Assembly: GCA_032358165.1 (NCBI GenBank)
Contig: JAALGY010000039.1
Span: 248,001-312,000 of the forward strand
Length of the DNA stretch: 64,000 nt
Direction: 5' to 3'
DNA from: Diplosphaera chodatii
Lineage: Eukaryota > Chlorophyta > Trebouxiophyceae > Prasiolales > Stichococcaceae
The notes under the pieces are model-generated. The model did not search any database, had not been told where the DNA came from, and was given only the letters and a program-made list of their open reading frames with translations. A program made the position numbers and the translations under genes. Below are positions 1 to 11,432 of this stretch, piece by piece; the first letter of the stretch is position 1, and each line of letters begins with the position of its first letter.

Positions 1-559
1 GCGTTCTCAAGTTGAAGGGCTCCACGCACTGAAAAGCAATGCGCCTCCCGCTGGGATGGGCCAGCAACGTTGGCAGCATGCGCCTGCCAGCTGTTCGCCA
101 CTGGATGAGCAGAATCACATCTGCGGTTTGCCGCACACAATAGTCAGAAAGCCCACAAGGCACGAAGTAGTGCCAGCTGGCGCCAGGACGTCACGTCTGT
201 TGTGGGTCAGGGCAGTGCAGCATGAGTAGCAAGGCAGGGTGTGCACCTGCATTGGGTCCAGGTGCATTGCAACATGCCTCGCTGCAGCTGTCGTGCAGCT
301 GCGGTCTCACGTTGCGTCTCCTGCCTGGCGTGGACGAAAAACCGACGTCGCAGCACATGCGCTCCTGCAGTGCATCACCCGCAACAGGCCGGCGTTGATC
401 CGTGAATGTTGGAATCTGACAGACGAGCGCAAGGCACGATGGAGGGGAGTGTGCACTCCCTTTTCAGCAGATGCATGCCCAGCCACACAACAGAATAGCA
501 TGTGTGCACAACATGGCAGGCACCTGTGCAAGTTGGTCCTGCTGCTGAGGCTTGCGTTG
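1..559. repeat. Array spacer left of ZK1
   Basis: This is spacer downstream of ZK1. The segment near 170-215 (beginning ccagctggcgccagga) recurs at about 3,510, 7,350, 10,950, 19,380 and 28,500, so it is array repeat sequence. No gene is supported; an open frame across 239-1087 on the plus strand is the complement of ZK1. Confidence 0.6.
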
Positions 560-1773
560 CTACCGGCTGCCACCGCCGCTGCTGCTGCTCAACGGCATTT
601 TAGTGCACTCCTTGCACGCCGTGGCAAGACCATCCGAACTGAGTCGGTTGCTGTAGAAGGCAGCAGCAGGCTTGACTGCCTTGCACTGCCAGCAGCGCTT
701 GTCCTGTACCTCTACTCGGACGAGGGCCTGCTTTCGGTCCTTGTTTGTGGTGTATTCGCATTCCTTGCACGTGCCAAAGAGGCCGTCAACATTCCGCCCT
801 GTTCTCCGGAAGCACCCTGCTTCCAGGGACCGCCGGCACCGGCGGCACTCCTTCCGCCGAGGCGTGTGCCGCGCGGTGCGGGTGTAGCCGCGAAACTTGT
901 CCGAGCGGCACGCCAAGCAACTGCCCTCCCGGCCAGTCAGGTTCAATGGCTTCAGGTAAAACCACCTCGCCGGCAGGGGCTCGTGACACTTCTTGCAGAC
1001 CTGCGGCTCTCCCGTCGGCGGGTGCTCGTGTTGCTGCAGCCTGCGCAGCATGCGTTCAGCACGGCTGATCATACGTACCTCAGATGAACAGCAGAAGACT
1101 CTGTGCAAGCCCAGCGCTGCACAGGCTGTAGACTGTCAAGCACATATTTGTTTATCATCGCCTGCACACACGGACGACAACGCTCTTGAATCAGCAGCCA
1201 CCAGCGAACCGTGCACCGTCTCTGCGGCCTGACTTCCAGCCGCTGCTCGTACCGGCAGTCATGGCAGTGCACCCAGTGGCCGTCTGGCTGAGCTGCGCGG
1301 ATCGGAAAATACCGCAGCGCGCGCCTGTCGCCGCACCGCAGGCACTGCTTCACGGCTTCCTGCCCTGGCTGCCCGTCTGGCTGCTCAGGTGCGGCCGCAG
1401 CACACTCTGCCACTGCCGCGCGGCCATCCTGCAGGCCAGCGGTAGGCGGGGTGTGCCCTGAGCCGTCGCTGGTGTGGCCTTGACGTTTGCCTGACGAGGG
1501 GGCCCGTTGCGCAGCTGCGCTCACCTGCGTTGCGTGACACCCTGCGGTTGAGGGCTTCTGGCGGGGATCGCGCAACGATATGCTGGATGGCTGTGGTCTG
1601 TGCGCCACCTGCTGGCGGCGCATGGGGCAGCGTTGCGGCCGCTGCAGCCTGCCTACGTGGCTGCCAGCCGCCAGGGCCGTCAATGGCATGCTGCCTGACA
1701 TGGTCAGATGTCTGGGGCCAGCAGGCTGCCTGACAGCGCAGGTGCTGTTGCCCAGACCGCGGCAGGCGGTCAT
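560..1773 (-). CDS. ZK1: four-zinc-knuckle protein, 313 aa
   Basis: Three exons: 1525-1773 (83 codons from an ATG at 1773), 1217-1428 and 560-1040. Introns are 96 and 176 bases, in phases 0 and 2 as in all other copies, and the joined frame is open to the stop at 560. Knuckle 1 (CLRC...CHDC) is in exon 2; knuckles 2 to 4 (CKKC...CLAC, CRRC...CKEC, CWQC...CKEC) are in exon 3, so all four Cys pairs are intact. Its first exon is the longest of the family and a later in-frame Met could be the true start. The tail is a short Ser/Gly run instead of the Gln- or Ala-rich tails of its sisters. The function is unknown. Confidence 0.72.
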
Positions 1774-2639
1774 GCAGGATCAGCACAGCAGAACGTCGCT
1801 GCAACGCAGCAGTTGTGCCGGTGCGACGCTGTTGCAGCAGTGGGAGATAGCGAATGCAACTTGACGGAATTGTCGCCAAGTGACAGTGCTGGAAGTGGTC
1901 ACCTCCTTCGCTGATTGATTCCACCCAGGCTGGAAGCTGGAAGCAGGCAGCCAGACATGCAAGTTCCATCTTATGTTGCCTCTTGATGTTAAGGCCAGAC
2001 AAGCAAGGTTTCGGCAGTGTCACCGATGTGATCGTCCACCAGTCGGCAACTTTCGCGCTGAAGTGCATGCGGCTGAGCCAGAAGAAGTATCACAGAGGAC
2101 CGTCGGTGAGGAGGCCAGCGCTGCACAGCGGCGGTACCTTGCAAAGCTCAGCATGGAACAACCACAGTTACATTCAGCACACTGCTGGCCGATCACCTTC
2201 TCAATAACAGGCGGGCGGCCAGCACGTCCATCGTGCAGTGCTGTTGTTATTGTGCAGAGGCTTCTCTCCACCATACCGTATGTACGGTATAGGGCAACCC
2301 AATGCAGCAGCATCAAAATCCAACTCAAGGCAAAGCAGCAGTCATTCTGCATGCCAAACATCGAAGTGCACGACTCACTGTGCACGAGTCAGATGAATCA
2401 GGCAAGCACCGGCACTGTGCTGCACCACAGCACTCACTGAGTTCTGGCAGAACATGGTCAGTCTGGCCTCCACCGCTGACCTTACACCTCCAAGGCGGGC
2501 CTGTCAATGTGCATGCGATGGCCAGGTGGCTGCCAGCCGCAGATGCTGGGATGCGAACACATAGTCGGTAGCCCCGGCACTGATCGCTGAACAAGGCGGT
2601 ACAACCCTGCTATCGGTCGAAACCTGGCGCCGTCGCAGA
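1774..2639. repeat. Spacer upstream of ZK1
   Basis: The segment 1,960-2,450 has close copies at about 5,590-6,030 and 9,420-9,920. No coding frame is shared between the copies. A degenerate form of the upstream element lies at 1,928-1,948. Confidence 0.55.
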
Positions 2640-3450
2640 CTTGGACCGCCAGACGTCCGCTGGCAGCGCCTGCAGCCGCGGCAGGGCCACCCTGCACCAC
2701 AGCCCCCCGACGCTGCGCCCACCCCCATTGCTGCACAGCTCAGGCCGCAGAAGCCGTCACTCCGCAGGTGACGCCTCCTACGGCCATGACGCACAGGCTG
2801 TCGGGGGCTGTGGCTGCGGCGGGGCCGGCTGCATATGCTGAGTCCCCGACACCTGCGCAGCAGGGTGTGGTCGACAGTGGTTGGTCTGTGTGTTCACCCA
2901 CATGCAGACAGACGGCACAGGTCCCGGTGAAGGAGCCCCTGAAGGGTGGGCGCTGTCACTTTCTTGACGACACCCAGGCGGTCATGGTTCGAAGCAGGCT
3001 GCTCACCGCAAAGATGGCCCAGCTTGGGCAGCCCCACCCCCAGGCCGGCCGTCGCTTTCACCAGCGTCAGATATGCCCCACTCTGCAGCGACAACACAGC
3101 AGCCGCATCAGCTGCATCCACGGCACCTACGGCTGCCGGCGTGTTGCTGGTTTGAACCAGCCTGCCAGCCCTTGCCGATGTGGAGCGTAGGTACAGAGCA
3201 TGGCCTACTGCATGCTGAAAACAATGCCCTGTTCCACCTTCTGATATTGCAGCACTGGGGCACATCGGCACTGGGGCACATTGGCGCTTTTGCACTCACC
3301 ATCTCAGGGTACAGGACCCAGTCAACGAGCTGCCAGTTGCTGAAATGTGAGATGCCGGTGAAGCTGGCAGCGCGGCCAGGCCGCTGTGAGTGCTGCAGAG
3401 CTGCCCAGCCGCATCCGCCACCTACCTCGCAGTCCCAAGCGGGGACCGCC
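2640..3450 (-). pseudogene. Degenerate transporter exons 13, 12 and 11 (spacer ZK1/ZK2)
   Basis: Three blocks match, in order, the last exons of the intact acetyl-CoA transporter at 36,602-37,401: exon 13 at about 2,645-2,840, exon 12 at about 2,930-3,110 (the residues SGAYLTL are still readable on the minus strand) and exon 11 at about 3,300-3,450. Frames are broken within and between blocks. They are passengers of the duplicated unit, not a gene. Confidence 0.7.
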
Positions 3451-3999
3451 ATGCCTGCGCAATGCAGTGGCTGGCAGTAAGGTGGATGTTGTTGTGCAGA
3501 GCGAAGCCAGCTGGCGCCAACAGACCCTGCATTGCGTCTACATCTGCAGGGCATGTAGAGACATGCGCACAGTGGGCAGTTGCACAGTACACATCTGCGC
3601 AAAGCTCAGCGTATGTGCGTTGCAACATGCTGCGAACAGCGTGGAACTGCAGTGTGCATCTGCACCTTGACAGCCATCTTTGGCATGAGATGGCCGTTTT
3701 GGCATGAGATGGCCGTCCCAGACGCTGTGGGCCCACCATGTTGGCTCACCGAGTGCACCAGCCACCTGCAAAAGGGGTACGTGTTCGTTTGCGTGCTTGT
3801 ACCAATGGAAGCGCCACAGGATGCAACCTGCATGTCGGGCACTGGCGCACCGCAGGCTGATAGACGAATGCCAGTAGGACTGCGCACAGCACACTGGCAA
3901 AGTGAGGGCACACCATCGCACCTGCGGTGCTGCCAAGTGCTGCTGTACCGTGCTTTGACACGATGCTGCTGACGCTGGTGCCCGCTGTCAACTGCTGCC
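3451..3999. repeat. Spacer downstream of ZK2
   Basis: This is unit sequence shared with 7,290-7,836 and 10,890-11,432. A 21-base tandem duplication (ttggcatgagatggccgtt type) at about 3,678-3,720 is present here but single at 7,537. No gene is seen. Confidence 0.6.
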
Positions 4000-5230
4000 C
4001 TACATTTCAGGCTGCTCTGCTGCTGGTGCTGCTGCCCCTGCTGCCGCTGCTTTCCGGTTGCTGTGATGCGCCTGGTTTGCCTGTCGGTTGCAGTCCTTGC
4101 ACGCGTTGGCGAGACCATCCACGTTTCTGCGGCTGGGGTGGAAGTCGGTGGCCCCCTTGGTGATTTTGCAGTGGCAGCAGCACTTCTCTGGCACCTCCAC
4201 TTGCACCAGCGGCTGCTTGCGGCCCGTTTGGTAGTCACGCAGGCATCGTTTGCAGGTGCCTTGTAACCCGTCAGGGGAGCGCCGGTGGCGGCTGAAGCGC
4301 ATCGCATCTAGGGTCTGCTGACAATGATTGCACTGCTTTTGCTGCGGCGGCTGCTGTACCCTGCGGCTGAGCGTGCGGTTGGCCTCCGCGTCGCATGCCA
4401 GGCACCTGCCCGTGCGGCCACTCAAGTTCCTGGGATCCAGGCCAAACCACCTCGCCGGCAGAGGCTCGTGGCACTTGTTGCACACATCAGGCTCCCGTGT
4501 AGGTGGATGCTCCCTGTCGCGCAACCTGTGCAAGTCACGGCTGGCATCAGGTTGCATACCTGGGTGCACAACAAAGGGCGAGCAGCACCTAGTATGCCCC
4601 GTGCTTTCAGCTACAGTAATAGAGTATATATGGCGCACGCTAGCAGACCGCTAACTGATGCACTGCCTGTGGCCGGAACTAGCATGTAGGCAACGTGACC
4701 AGCGAGGATGTGCGCACTGTCTTGGCGGCTTGGCTGCCAGCCGCAGCTCATGCTGGCAGGCATAGCAGTGCACCCAGCCGTCTGGCTGAGTGCTGCGTAT
4801 TGGAAAGTAGTACAGCGTGCGCGTGTTCCCGCATTTCATGCACCGCTTGGTGGCTCCTGCCCCTGGCTGCGGCTCCTGCTGCTCTGGCTGTCTAGGCGGT
4901 GCTGCCTCGCATCTGACCAGTGTCCGCAACACCTGTGAACCAGCAAAGGCGTCAGCTGTACTCAAGGCCAACATAGGAGCTGATGCACGAAATCAGGCGT
5001 CGCACAGCAGTGTCCACCTGTGCTGAGCAGTGACGTGTGGGGTGTACACCATGCGAACGTGCAGCATGCGGCATGCTGCGGCTCTGCCGCCAGCGGACCG
5101 ACAGCTGCTGGCGGGGCGCGGCACAGCGGTGTAGTCGCGGCAGCGGACATCCACGGCTGCCACACGCTGCTGCTGCTGCTGCGGGCAAGCTGGGCAGCAT
5201 GGTGTCGGCGATCCGTTTCAGGCACCACAT
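4000..5230 (-). CDS. ZK2: four-zinc-knuckle protein, 317 aa
   Basis: Exons are 5018-5230 (71 codons, ATG at 5230), 4718-4932 and 4000-4525, with introns of 85 and 192 bases. The exon 1 product is Ala/Arg/His-rich with a single acidic residue, which fits a mitochondrial or plastid transit peptide (inference). Knuckles are CMKC...CYAC (exon 2), then CNKC...CLAC, CNHC...CKRC and CCHC...CKDC (exon 3). The C-terminus is Ala-rich. It is nearly identical to ZK3, 3.84 kb to the right, so the two are the youngest duplicates in the array. Confidence 0.78.
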
Positions 5231-6209
5231 GATTGCCAACAGCGGCGCGCAGGCAGCCGGTCTCTCTTCGGGACTGTACTTCTCGAGCAGCCACAGGTTC
5301 CTTGCTGTTCAATTTGAGGCACGCAATTGTGCAGCGCAGTTCTTGCGCAAATTTGTCGTGCAGTGCATGTTGCTGTCACAGAGAGAGGAGAGAGGACTCG
5401 ATGAGTGCCCAGTAGTTTGCCAGACTGACTGATACCCAGGGTACTGAGCCACACAGGCTGCTGGAAGGAGCCCAAATGCAGCCCCAGGCCAGGCTGCCTA
5501 TCGAAGCAATGTCAGCCGTTGCTGTGGTCACTCGGTTGTGAATATAACATGTGGAGTGTGGATTGTTGGGCCGTCAACCCAGCACCGATGAGACTAGCAT
5601 GTCGTATGATGCCCTTGATTGACGTTGGAGCCGGACAAGCAAATTTTCGGCAGCGCCGCCCATGTCATCGTCCAGCAGTCGGCGACTTCCGCGCTGAAGT
5701 GCATGCTGAGCCGGAACAAGTGTCACAGAGAACCGTTGGTGAGGAGGCAAAGTCATGTTCAGCACACTGCTGGCCCATCACCTTCTCAAGCACAGGCGGG
5801 CGGCAGGCACGTCCGTCGTGCAATGCTGTTGTTGTGATTGTGCAGAGGCTTCACTCCACCAGATGGTATGTGTGGGGCAACCCAATGCATCAGCATCAGA
5901 CGTTTCAAGGCAAAGCCGCAGTCACTCTGTGTCAAGCATCACAGTGCACGAGTCACATGGACCAGGCAAAACCCGGCACTGTGCTGCACCACAGCAATCG
6001 GAACACGGTCAGTCTGACCTCCACTGCTGACTTTACAGCTCCAAGGCAGGCCTGTCAGTGTGCATGCGATGGCAAGATGTATATAGCTACCAACCGCAGA
6101 TGCTGGGCTGCGAACACATGCATGGTCGGTAGCCCCGGCACTGAGCGCCGAACAAGGCGGTACAACCTGCTATCGATCAAACCCTGGCGCCGCCGCAAAA
6201 CTTGGACCG
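5231..6209. repeat. Spacer upstream of ZK2
   Basis: The sequence is nearly the same as 9,061-10,090. It holds the upstream element at 5,457-5,500 and no conserved reading frame. Confidence 0.55.
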
Positions 6210-7260
6210 CCAGACGTCCGCTGGCAGCGCCTGCAGCCGCCGCTGGGCCACCCTGCACCACAGCCCCGACGCCGCGCCCACCTTCATTGCTGCACAGCTC
6301 AGGCCGCAGAAGCCGTCACTCCGCAGGTGACGCCTCCTACGGCCATGACGCACAGGCTGTCGGGGGCTGTGGCTGCGGCGGGGCCGGCTGCACATGCTGA
6401 GTCCGACACCTGCGCAGCAAGGTGTGCTCGACGATGTTTGGTCTGTCACTGCATACACACATGCAAACAGACGGCACATGCCCTGGCTAAGGAGCCCTTG
6501 CAGGGTGGGCGCTGTCACTTTCTTGACGACACCCAGGCGGTCACAGTTCGAAGCAGGCTGCTCACCATGAAGATGGTCACTTTGATTGATTGAGGTGGTT
6601 ACATCCCATATACCCCACTGGTCACACAACAAGTCAATGCTGGCAACCAAGAACTGTGGAGCACCAGTCTAGACTGCAGGCCAATCTGTCCTGGACGTGC
6701 CCGAACACACGAATGCGCCGAACACACGGGGAAACAACTGAATGGACGCAAGCAATGCGTCTGGCTGGTGGAAAAGCATGTGCCACGAAGGCAGACCAAA
6801 GCCCATGCGGGCTGCAAGGTGTCCAAACGGAAAGGGCTAGGTAGCAAGTGGGCAGCCCCCATAGCGCATGATGCTGACCGCAAAGATGGTCACTTTGGCA
6901 GTACCACTCCCAGGCCGGCCGTCGTGTTCAACAGTGTCAGATATGCCCCACTCTGCAGCGACAACACAGCAGCCGCATCAGCTGCGTCCACGGCATCTAC
7001 GGCTGCCGGCGTGTTGCTGGTTCGAACCAGCCTGCCAGCCCCTGCCGATGTGGATAGCAGATACAAGAGCATGGCCTACTGCATGCTGCCAACCATGCCC
7101 TTTTCCACCTTCTGATATTGCAGCACTGGGGCACATCGGCCCTTTTGCACTCACCATCTCAGGGTACAGGAGCCACTCGATAAGCTGCCAGCTGCTGAAA
7201 TTGTGAGATGCCGGTGAAGCTGGCAGCGAGGCCTGGCCGCTGCGAGTGCTGCACAGCTGG
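6210..7260 (-). pseudogene. Degenerate transporter exons 13, 12 and 11 (spacer ZK2/ZK3)
   Basis: The exon 13 match is at about 6,215-6,405. The exon 12 match is split into about 6,480-6,584 and 6,883-6,985 by an insertion. The exon 11 match is at about 7,150-7,260. On the minus strand the right part of exon 12 still reads SGAYLTLLNT, the signature of the SLC33A1 family, but stops and shifts follow. Confidence 0.7.
6585..6882. mobile_element. About 298-base insertion with 15-base target duplication
   Basis: The 15 bases aagatggtcactttg occur at 6570-6584 and again at 6883-6897. The sister spacers at 2,930-3,110 and 10,380-10,545 run through this point without interruption. The inserted sequence is not seen elsewhere in the window, has no long reading frame, and shows no clear terminal inverted repeat or poly(A). 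It is most like a short non-autonomous element; the class is unknown. Confidence 0.6.
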
Positions 7261-7836
7261 CCAGCTGCATCCGCCAGCTGTGTCAAATTCTCAAGCAGGA
7301 ACCGCCATGCCTGCGCAATGCAGTGGCTGGCAGTAAGGTGGATGTTGTTGTGCAGAGCGAAGCCAGCTGGCGCCAACAACCCTTGCATTGCGTCTACATC
7401 TGCAGGGCATGTAGAGACACGCGCACAGTGGGCAGTTGCACAGTACACATCTGCGCAAAGCTCAGCGTATGTGCGTTGCAACATGCTGCGAACAGCGTGG
7501 AACTGCAGTGTGCATCTGCACCTTGACAGCCATCTTTGGCATGAGATGGCCGTCCCAGACGCTGTGGGCCCACCATGTTGGCTCACCGAGTGCACCAGCC
7601 ACCTGCAAAAGGGGTACGTGTTCGTTTGCGTGCTTGTACCAATGGAAGCGCCACAGGATGCAACCTGCATGTGGGGCACTGGCGCACTGCAGGCTGATAG
7701 ACGAATGCCAGTAGGACTGAGCACAGCACACTGGCAAAGTGAGGGCACATCATCGCACCTGCGGTGCTGCTAACTGCTGCGGTACCGTGCTTTGATACGA
7801 TGCTGCTGACGCTGGTGCCCGCTGTCAACTGCTGCC
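7261..7836. repeat. Spacer downstream of ZK3
   Basis: This is unit sequence nearly identical to 3,451-3,999, apart from one copy of the 21-base segment that is doubled there. No gene is seen. Confidence 0.6.
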
Positions 7837-9060
7837 CTACATTTCAGGCTGCACTGCTGCTGCTGCTGCTGCTGCCCCTGCTGCCGCTGCTTTCTGGTTG
7901 CTGTGATGCGCCCGATTTGCCTGTCGGTTGCAGTCCTTGCACGCGTTGGTGAGACCATCCACGTTTCTGCGGCTGGGGTGGAAGTCGGTGGCCCGCTTGG
8001 TGATTTTGCAGTGGCAGCAGCACTTCTCTGGCACCTCCACTTGCACCAGCGGCTGCTTGCGGCCCGTTTGGTAGTCGCTCAGGCATCGTTTGCAGGTGCC
8101 TTGTAACCCGTCAGGGGAGCGCCGGTGGCGGCTGAAGCGCATCGCATCTAGGGTCTGCTGACAATGACTGCACTGCTTTTGCTGCGGCGGCTGCTGTACC
8201 CTGCGGCTGAGCGTGCGGTTAGCCTCCGCGTCGCATGCCAGGCACCTGCCTGTGCGGCCACTCAAGTTCCTGGGATCCAGGCCAAACCACCTCGCCGGCA
8301 GAGGTTCGTGGCACTTGTTGCACACACCAGGCTCCCGTGTAGGTGGATGCTCCCTGTCGCGCAACCTGTGCATGTCACGGCTGGCATCAGGCTGGGGTGC
8401 ACAACAAAGGGCGAGCAGCACCTAGTATGCCCCGTGCTTTCAGCTACAGCAATAGAGTATGTATGGCGCACGCTAGCAGACCGCTAACTGATGCACTGCC
8501 TGTGGCCGGAACTAGCATGTAGGCAACGTGACCAGCGAGGATGTGCGCACTGTCTTGGCGGCTTGGCTGCCAGCCGCAGCTCATGCTGGCAGGCGTAGCA
8601 GTGCACCCAGCCGTCTGGCTGAGTGCTACGTATTGGAAAGTAGTACAGCGTGCGCGTGTTGCCGCATTTCATGCACCGCTTGGTGGCTCCTGCCCCTGGC
8701 TGCGGCTCCTGCTGCTCTGGCTGCTCAGGCGGTGCTGCCTCGCATCTGACCAGTGTCCGCAACACCTGTGAAATGGTACAGGCGTCAGGTGTACTCAAGG
8801 CCAACATTGGAGCTGATGCACGGGATTAGGCGTCGCACAGCAGTGTCCACCTGTGCTGAGTGGTGACGTGTGGGGTGTACACCATGCGAACGTGCAGCAT
8901 GCGGCGTGCTGCGGCTCTGCCGCCAGCGGACCGACAGCTGCTGGCGGGGCGCGGCACAGCGGTGTAGTCGCGGCAGCGGACATCCACGGCTGCCACACGC
9001 TGCTGCTGCTGCGGGCAAGCTGGGCAGCATGGTGTCGGCGATCCGTTTCAGGCACCACAT
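7837..9060 (-). CDS. ZK3: four-zinc-knuckle protein, 317 aa
   Basis: Exons are 8851-9060 (ATG at 9060), 8551-8765 and 7837-8365. Compared with ZK2 there is one Ala codon fewer in the exon 1 CTG run and one codon more near the C-terminus, where the Ala run is longer; both changes are in-frame triplet slippage. Other differences are scattered substitutions, and splice sites are identical in place. That coding length and frame are kept despite indels in the flanking spacers suggests selection on the protein, or very recent duplication. Confidence 0.78.
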
Positions 9061-10089
9061 GATTGCCAACAGCGGCGCAGGCAGCCGGTCTCTCTCTGGG
9101 ACTGTGTTTCTCGAGCAGCCACAGGTTCCTTGCTGTTCAATTTGAGGCACGCAATTGTGCAGCGCAGTTCTTGCGCAAATTTGTCGTGTCGTGCAGTGCA
9201 TGTTGCTGTCACAGAGAGAGGAGAGAGGACTCGATGAGTGCCCAGTAGTTTGCCAGACTGACTGATACCCAGGGTATTGAGCCACTCAGAGCTGCTGGAA
9301 GGAGCCCAAATGCAGCCCCAGGTCAGGCTGCCTATCGAAGCAATGTCAGCCGTTGCTGTGTTCGTGAACATTACATGTGGAGTGTGGATTGTTGCATTGG
9401 GCCGTCAACCCAGCACTGATGAGACTAGCATGTCATATGCCCTTGATTGATGTTGGAGCCAGAACAAGCAAAATTTCGGCAGTGCCGCCCATGTCATCGT
9501 CCATTAGTCGGCGACTTCCGCGCTGAAGTGCACGCTGAGCCGGAACAAGTGTCACAGGGAAACGTTGGTGAGGAGGCCAGCGCTGCACAGCGGCAGTACC
9601 TTGCAAAGCTCAGCACGGAACAACCAAAGTCACATTCAGCACATACACCGCTGGCCAATCACCTTCTCAAGCACAGGCGGGCGGCAGGCACGTCCGTCGT
9701 GCAATGCTGTTGTTGTGATTGTGCATAGGCTTCACTCCACCAGATGATGTGTGTAGGGCAACCCAATGCATCAGCATCAGACAATTCAAGGCAAAGCCGC
9801 AGTCACTCTGTGTGTCAAGCATCGACTATCACAGTGCACGAGTCACATGGACCAGGCAAAAACCGGCACTGTGCTGCACCACAGCAATCAGAACATGTTC
9901 AGTCTGGCCTCCACCGCCAACTTTACACCTCCAAGGCAGGCCTGTCAGTGTGCATGCGATGGCAAGATGTATAAAGCTACCAGCCGCAGATGCTGGGATG
10001 CGAACACATGGTCGGTAGCCCCGGCACTGAGCGCCGAACAAGGCGATACAACCCTGCTATCGATCGAACCCTGGCGCCGCCGCAGAATT
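9061..10089. repeat. Spacer upstream of ZK3
   Basis: The upstream element is at 9,291-9,334. The rest matches 5,231-6,209 with small indels. No gene is supported. Confidence 0.55.
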
Positions 10090-10890
10090 GGATCGCCACA
10101 CGTCCGCTGGCAGCGCCTGCAGCCGCGGCAGGGCCACCCTGCACCACAACCCCGACGCCGCGCCCACCTTCATTGCTGCACAGCTCAGGCCGCAGAAGCC
10201 GTCACTCCGCAGGTGACGCCTCCTACGGCCATGACGCACAGGCTGTCGGGGGCTGTGGCGGCGGCGGGGTCGGCTGCACATGCTGAGTCCGATACCTGCG
10301 CAGCAGGGTGTGCTCGACGGTGTTTGGTCTGTGACTGCATACACACATGCAAACAGACGGCACATGCCCTGGTGAAGGAGCCCCTGAAGGGTGGGCTCTG
10401 CCACTTTCTCGATGACACCCAGGCGGGCACGGTTCGAAGCAGGCTGCTCACCGTGAACTGGTCAGCTTGGTCAGCCCCACCACCATGTCGGCCGCTGTGT
10501 TCAGCAGCGTCAGGCACGCCCCGCTCTGCAGCGACAACACAGCAGCCGCATCAGCTGCATCCACGGCATCTACGGTTGCCAGCGTGTTGCTGGTTTGAAC
10601 CAGCCTGCCAGCCCTTGCCGATGTGGACAGCAGATACAAGAGCATGGCCTACTGCATGCTGAAAACAATGCCCTGTTCCACCTTCTGATATTGCAGCACT
10701 GGGGCACATCAGCACTGGGGCACATTGGCCCCTTGAGCACTCACCATCTCAGAGCACAGGACCCAGTCGACGAGCTGCCGGTTGCTGAAATTGTGAGATG
10801 CCGGTGATATTGGCAGCAAGGCCCAGCCGCTGCGAGTGCTGCACAGCTGGCCAGCTGCATCCCGCCAGCTGTGTCACATTGTCAAGCAGG
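10090..10890 (-). pseudogene. Degenerate transporter exons 13, 12 and 11 (spacer ZK3/ZK4)
   Basis: The exon 13 match is at about 10,095-10,290, exon 12 at about 10,375-10,545 (uninterrupted, unlike the copy at 6.5 kb) and exon 11 at about 10,740-10,880. Frames are broken in all three. Confidence 0.7.
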
Positions 10891-11432
10891 GACCGCCATG
10901 CCTGCGCAATGCAGTGGCTGGCAGTAAGGTGGATGTTGTTGTGCAGAGCGAAGCCAGCTGGCGCCAACAGACCTTGCATTGCGTCTACATCTGCAGGGCA
11001 TGTAGAGACATGCGCACAGTGGGCAGTAAGACAGTACGCATCTGCGCCACGTGCTGAGGCCACGTGCATCGCAACATGCTGCGAACAGCGTGGAATTGCA
11101 GTGTGCATCTGCACCTTGACAGCCGTCTTCGCATGAGATGGCCATCCCAGACGCTGTGGGCCCACATGTTGGCTCACTGATTGACCATTCACCATTCACC
11201 TGCAAGAGGGGTACGTGTGTGTTTTTGTGCTTCTACCGATGGAAGCGCCACAGGAGGCAACCTGCATGTGGGGCACTGGTGCACCGCAAGCCAGCAGACA
11301 AATAAAAGCAGAAATGAGCACAGCACGGTGCAGAAACGAGGGCACACCACTGCACCTGTGGTGCAGCTGACTGCTGCTGTACCGTGCTTTGATACGATGC
11401 TGCTCATGCTGATGCCGCTGCCAACTGCTGCT
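10891..11432. repeat. Spacer downstream of ZK4
   Basis: This is unit sequence homologous to 3,451-3,999 and 7,261-7,836 but more diverged toward the ZK4 stop. No gene is seen. Confidence 0.55.

Noticed and set aside
239..1087. 282-codon open frame on the plus strand
   Set aside because: It is the complement of ZK1 exon 3 and its flank. The minus-strand frame has the conserved Cys pairs and splice sites shared by twelve copies.
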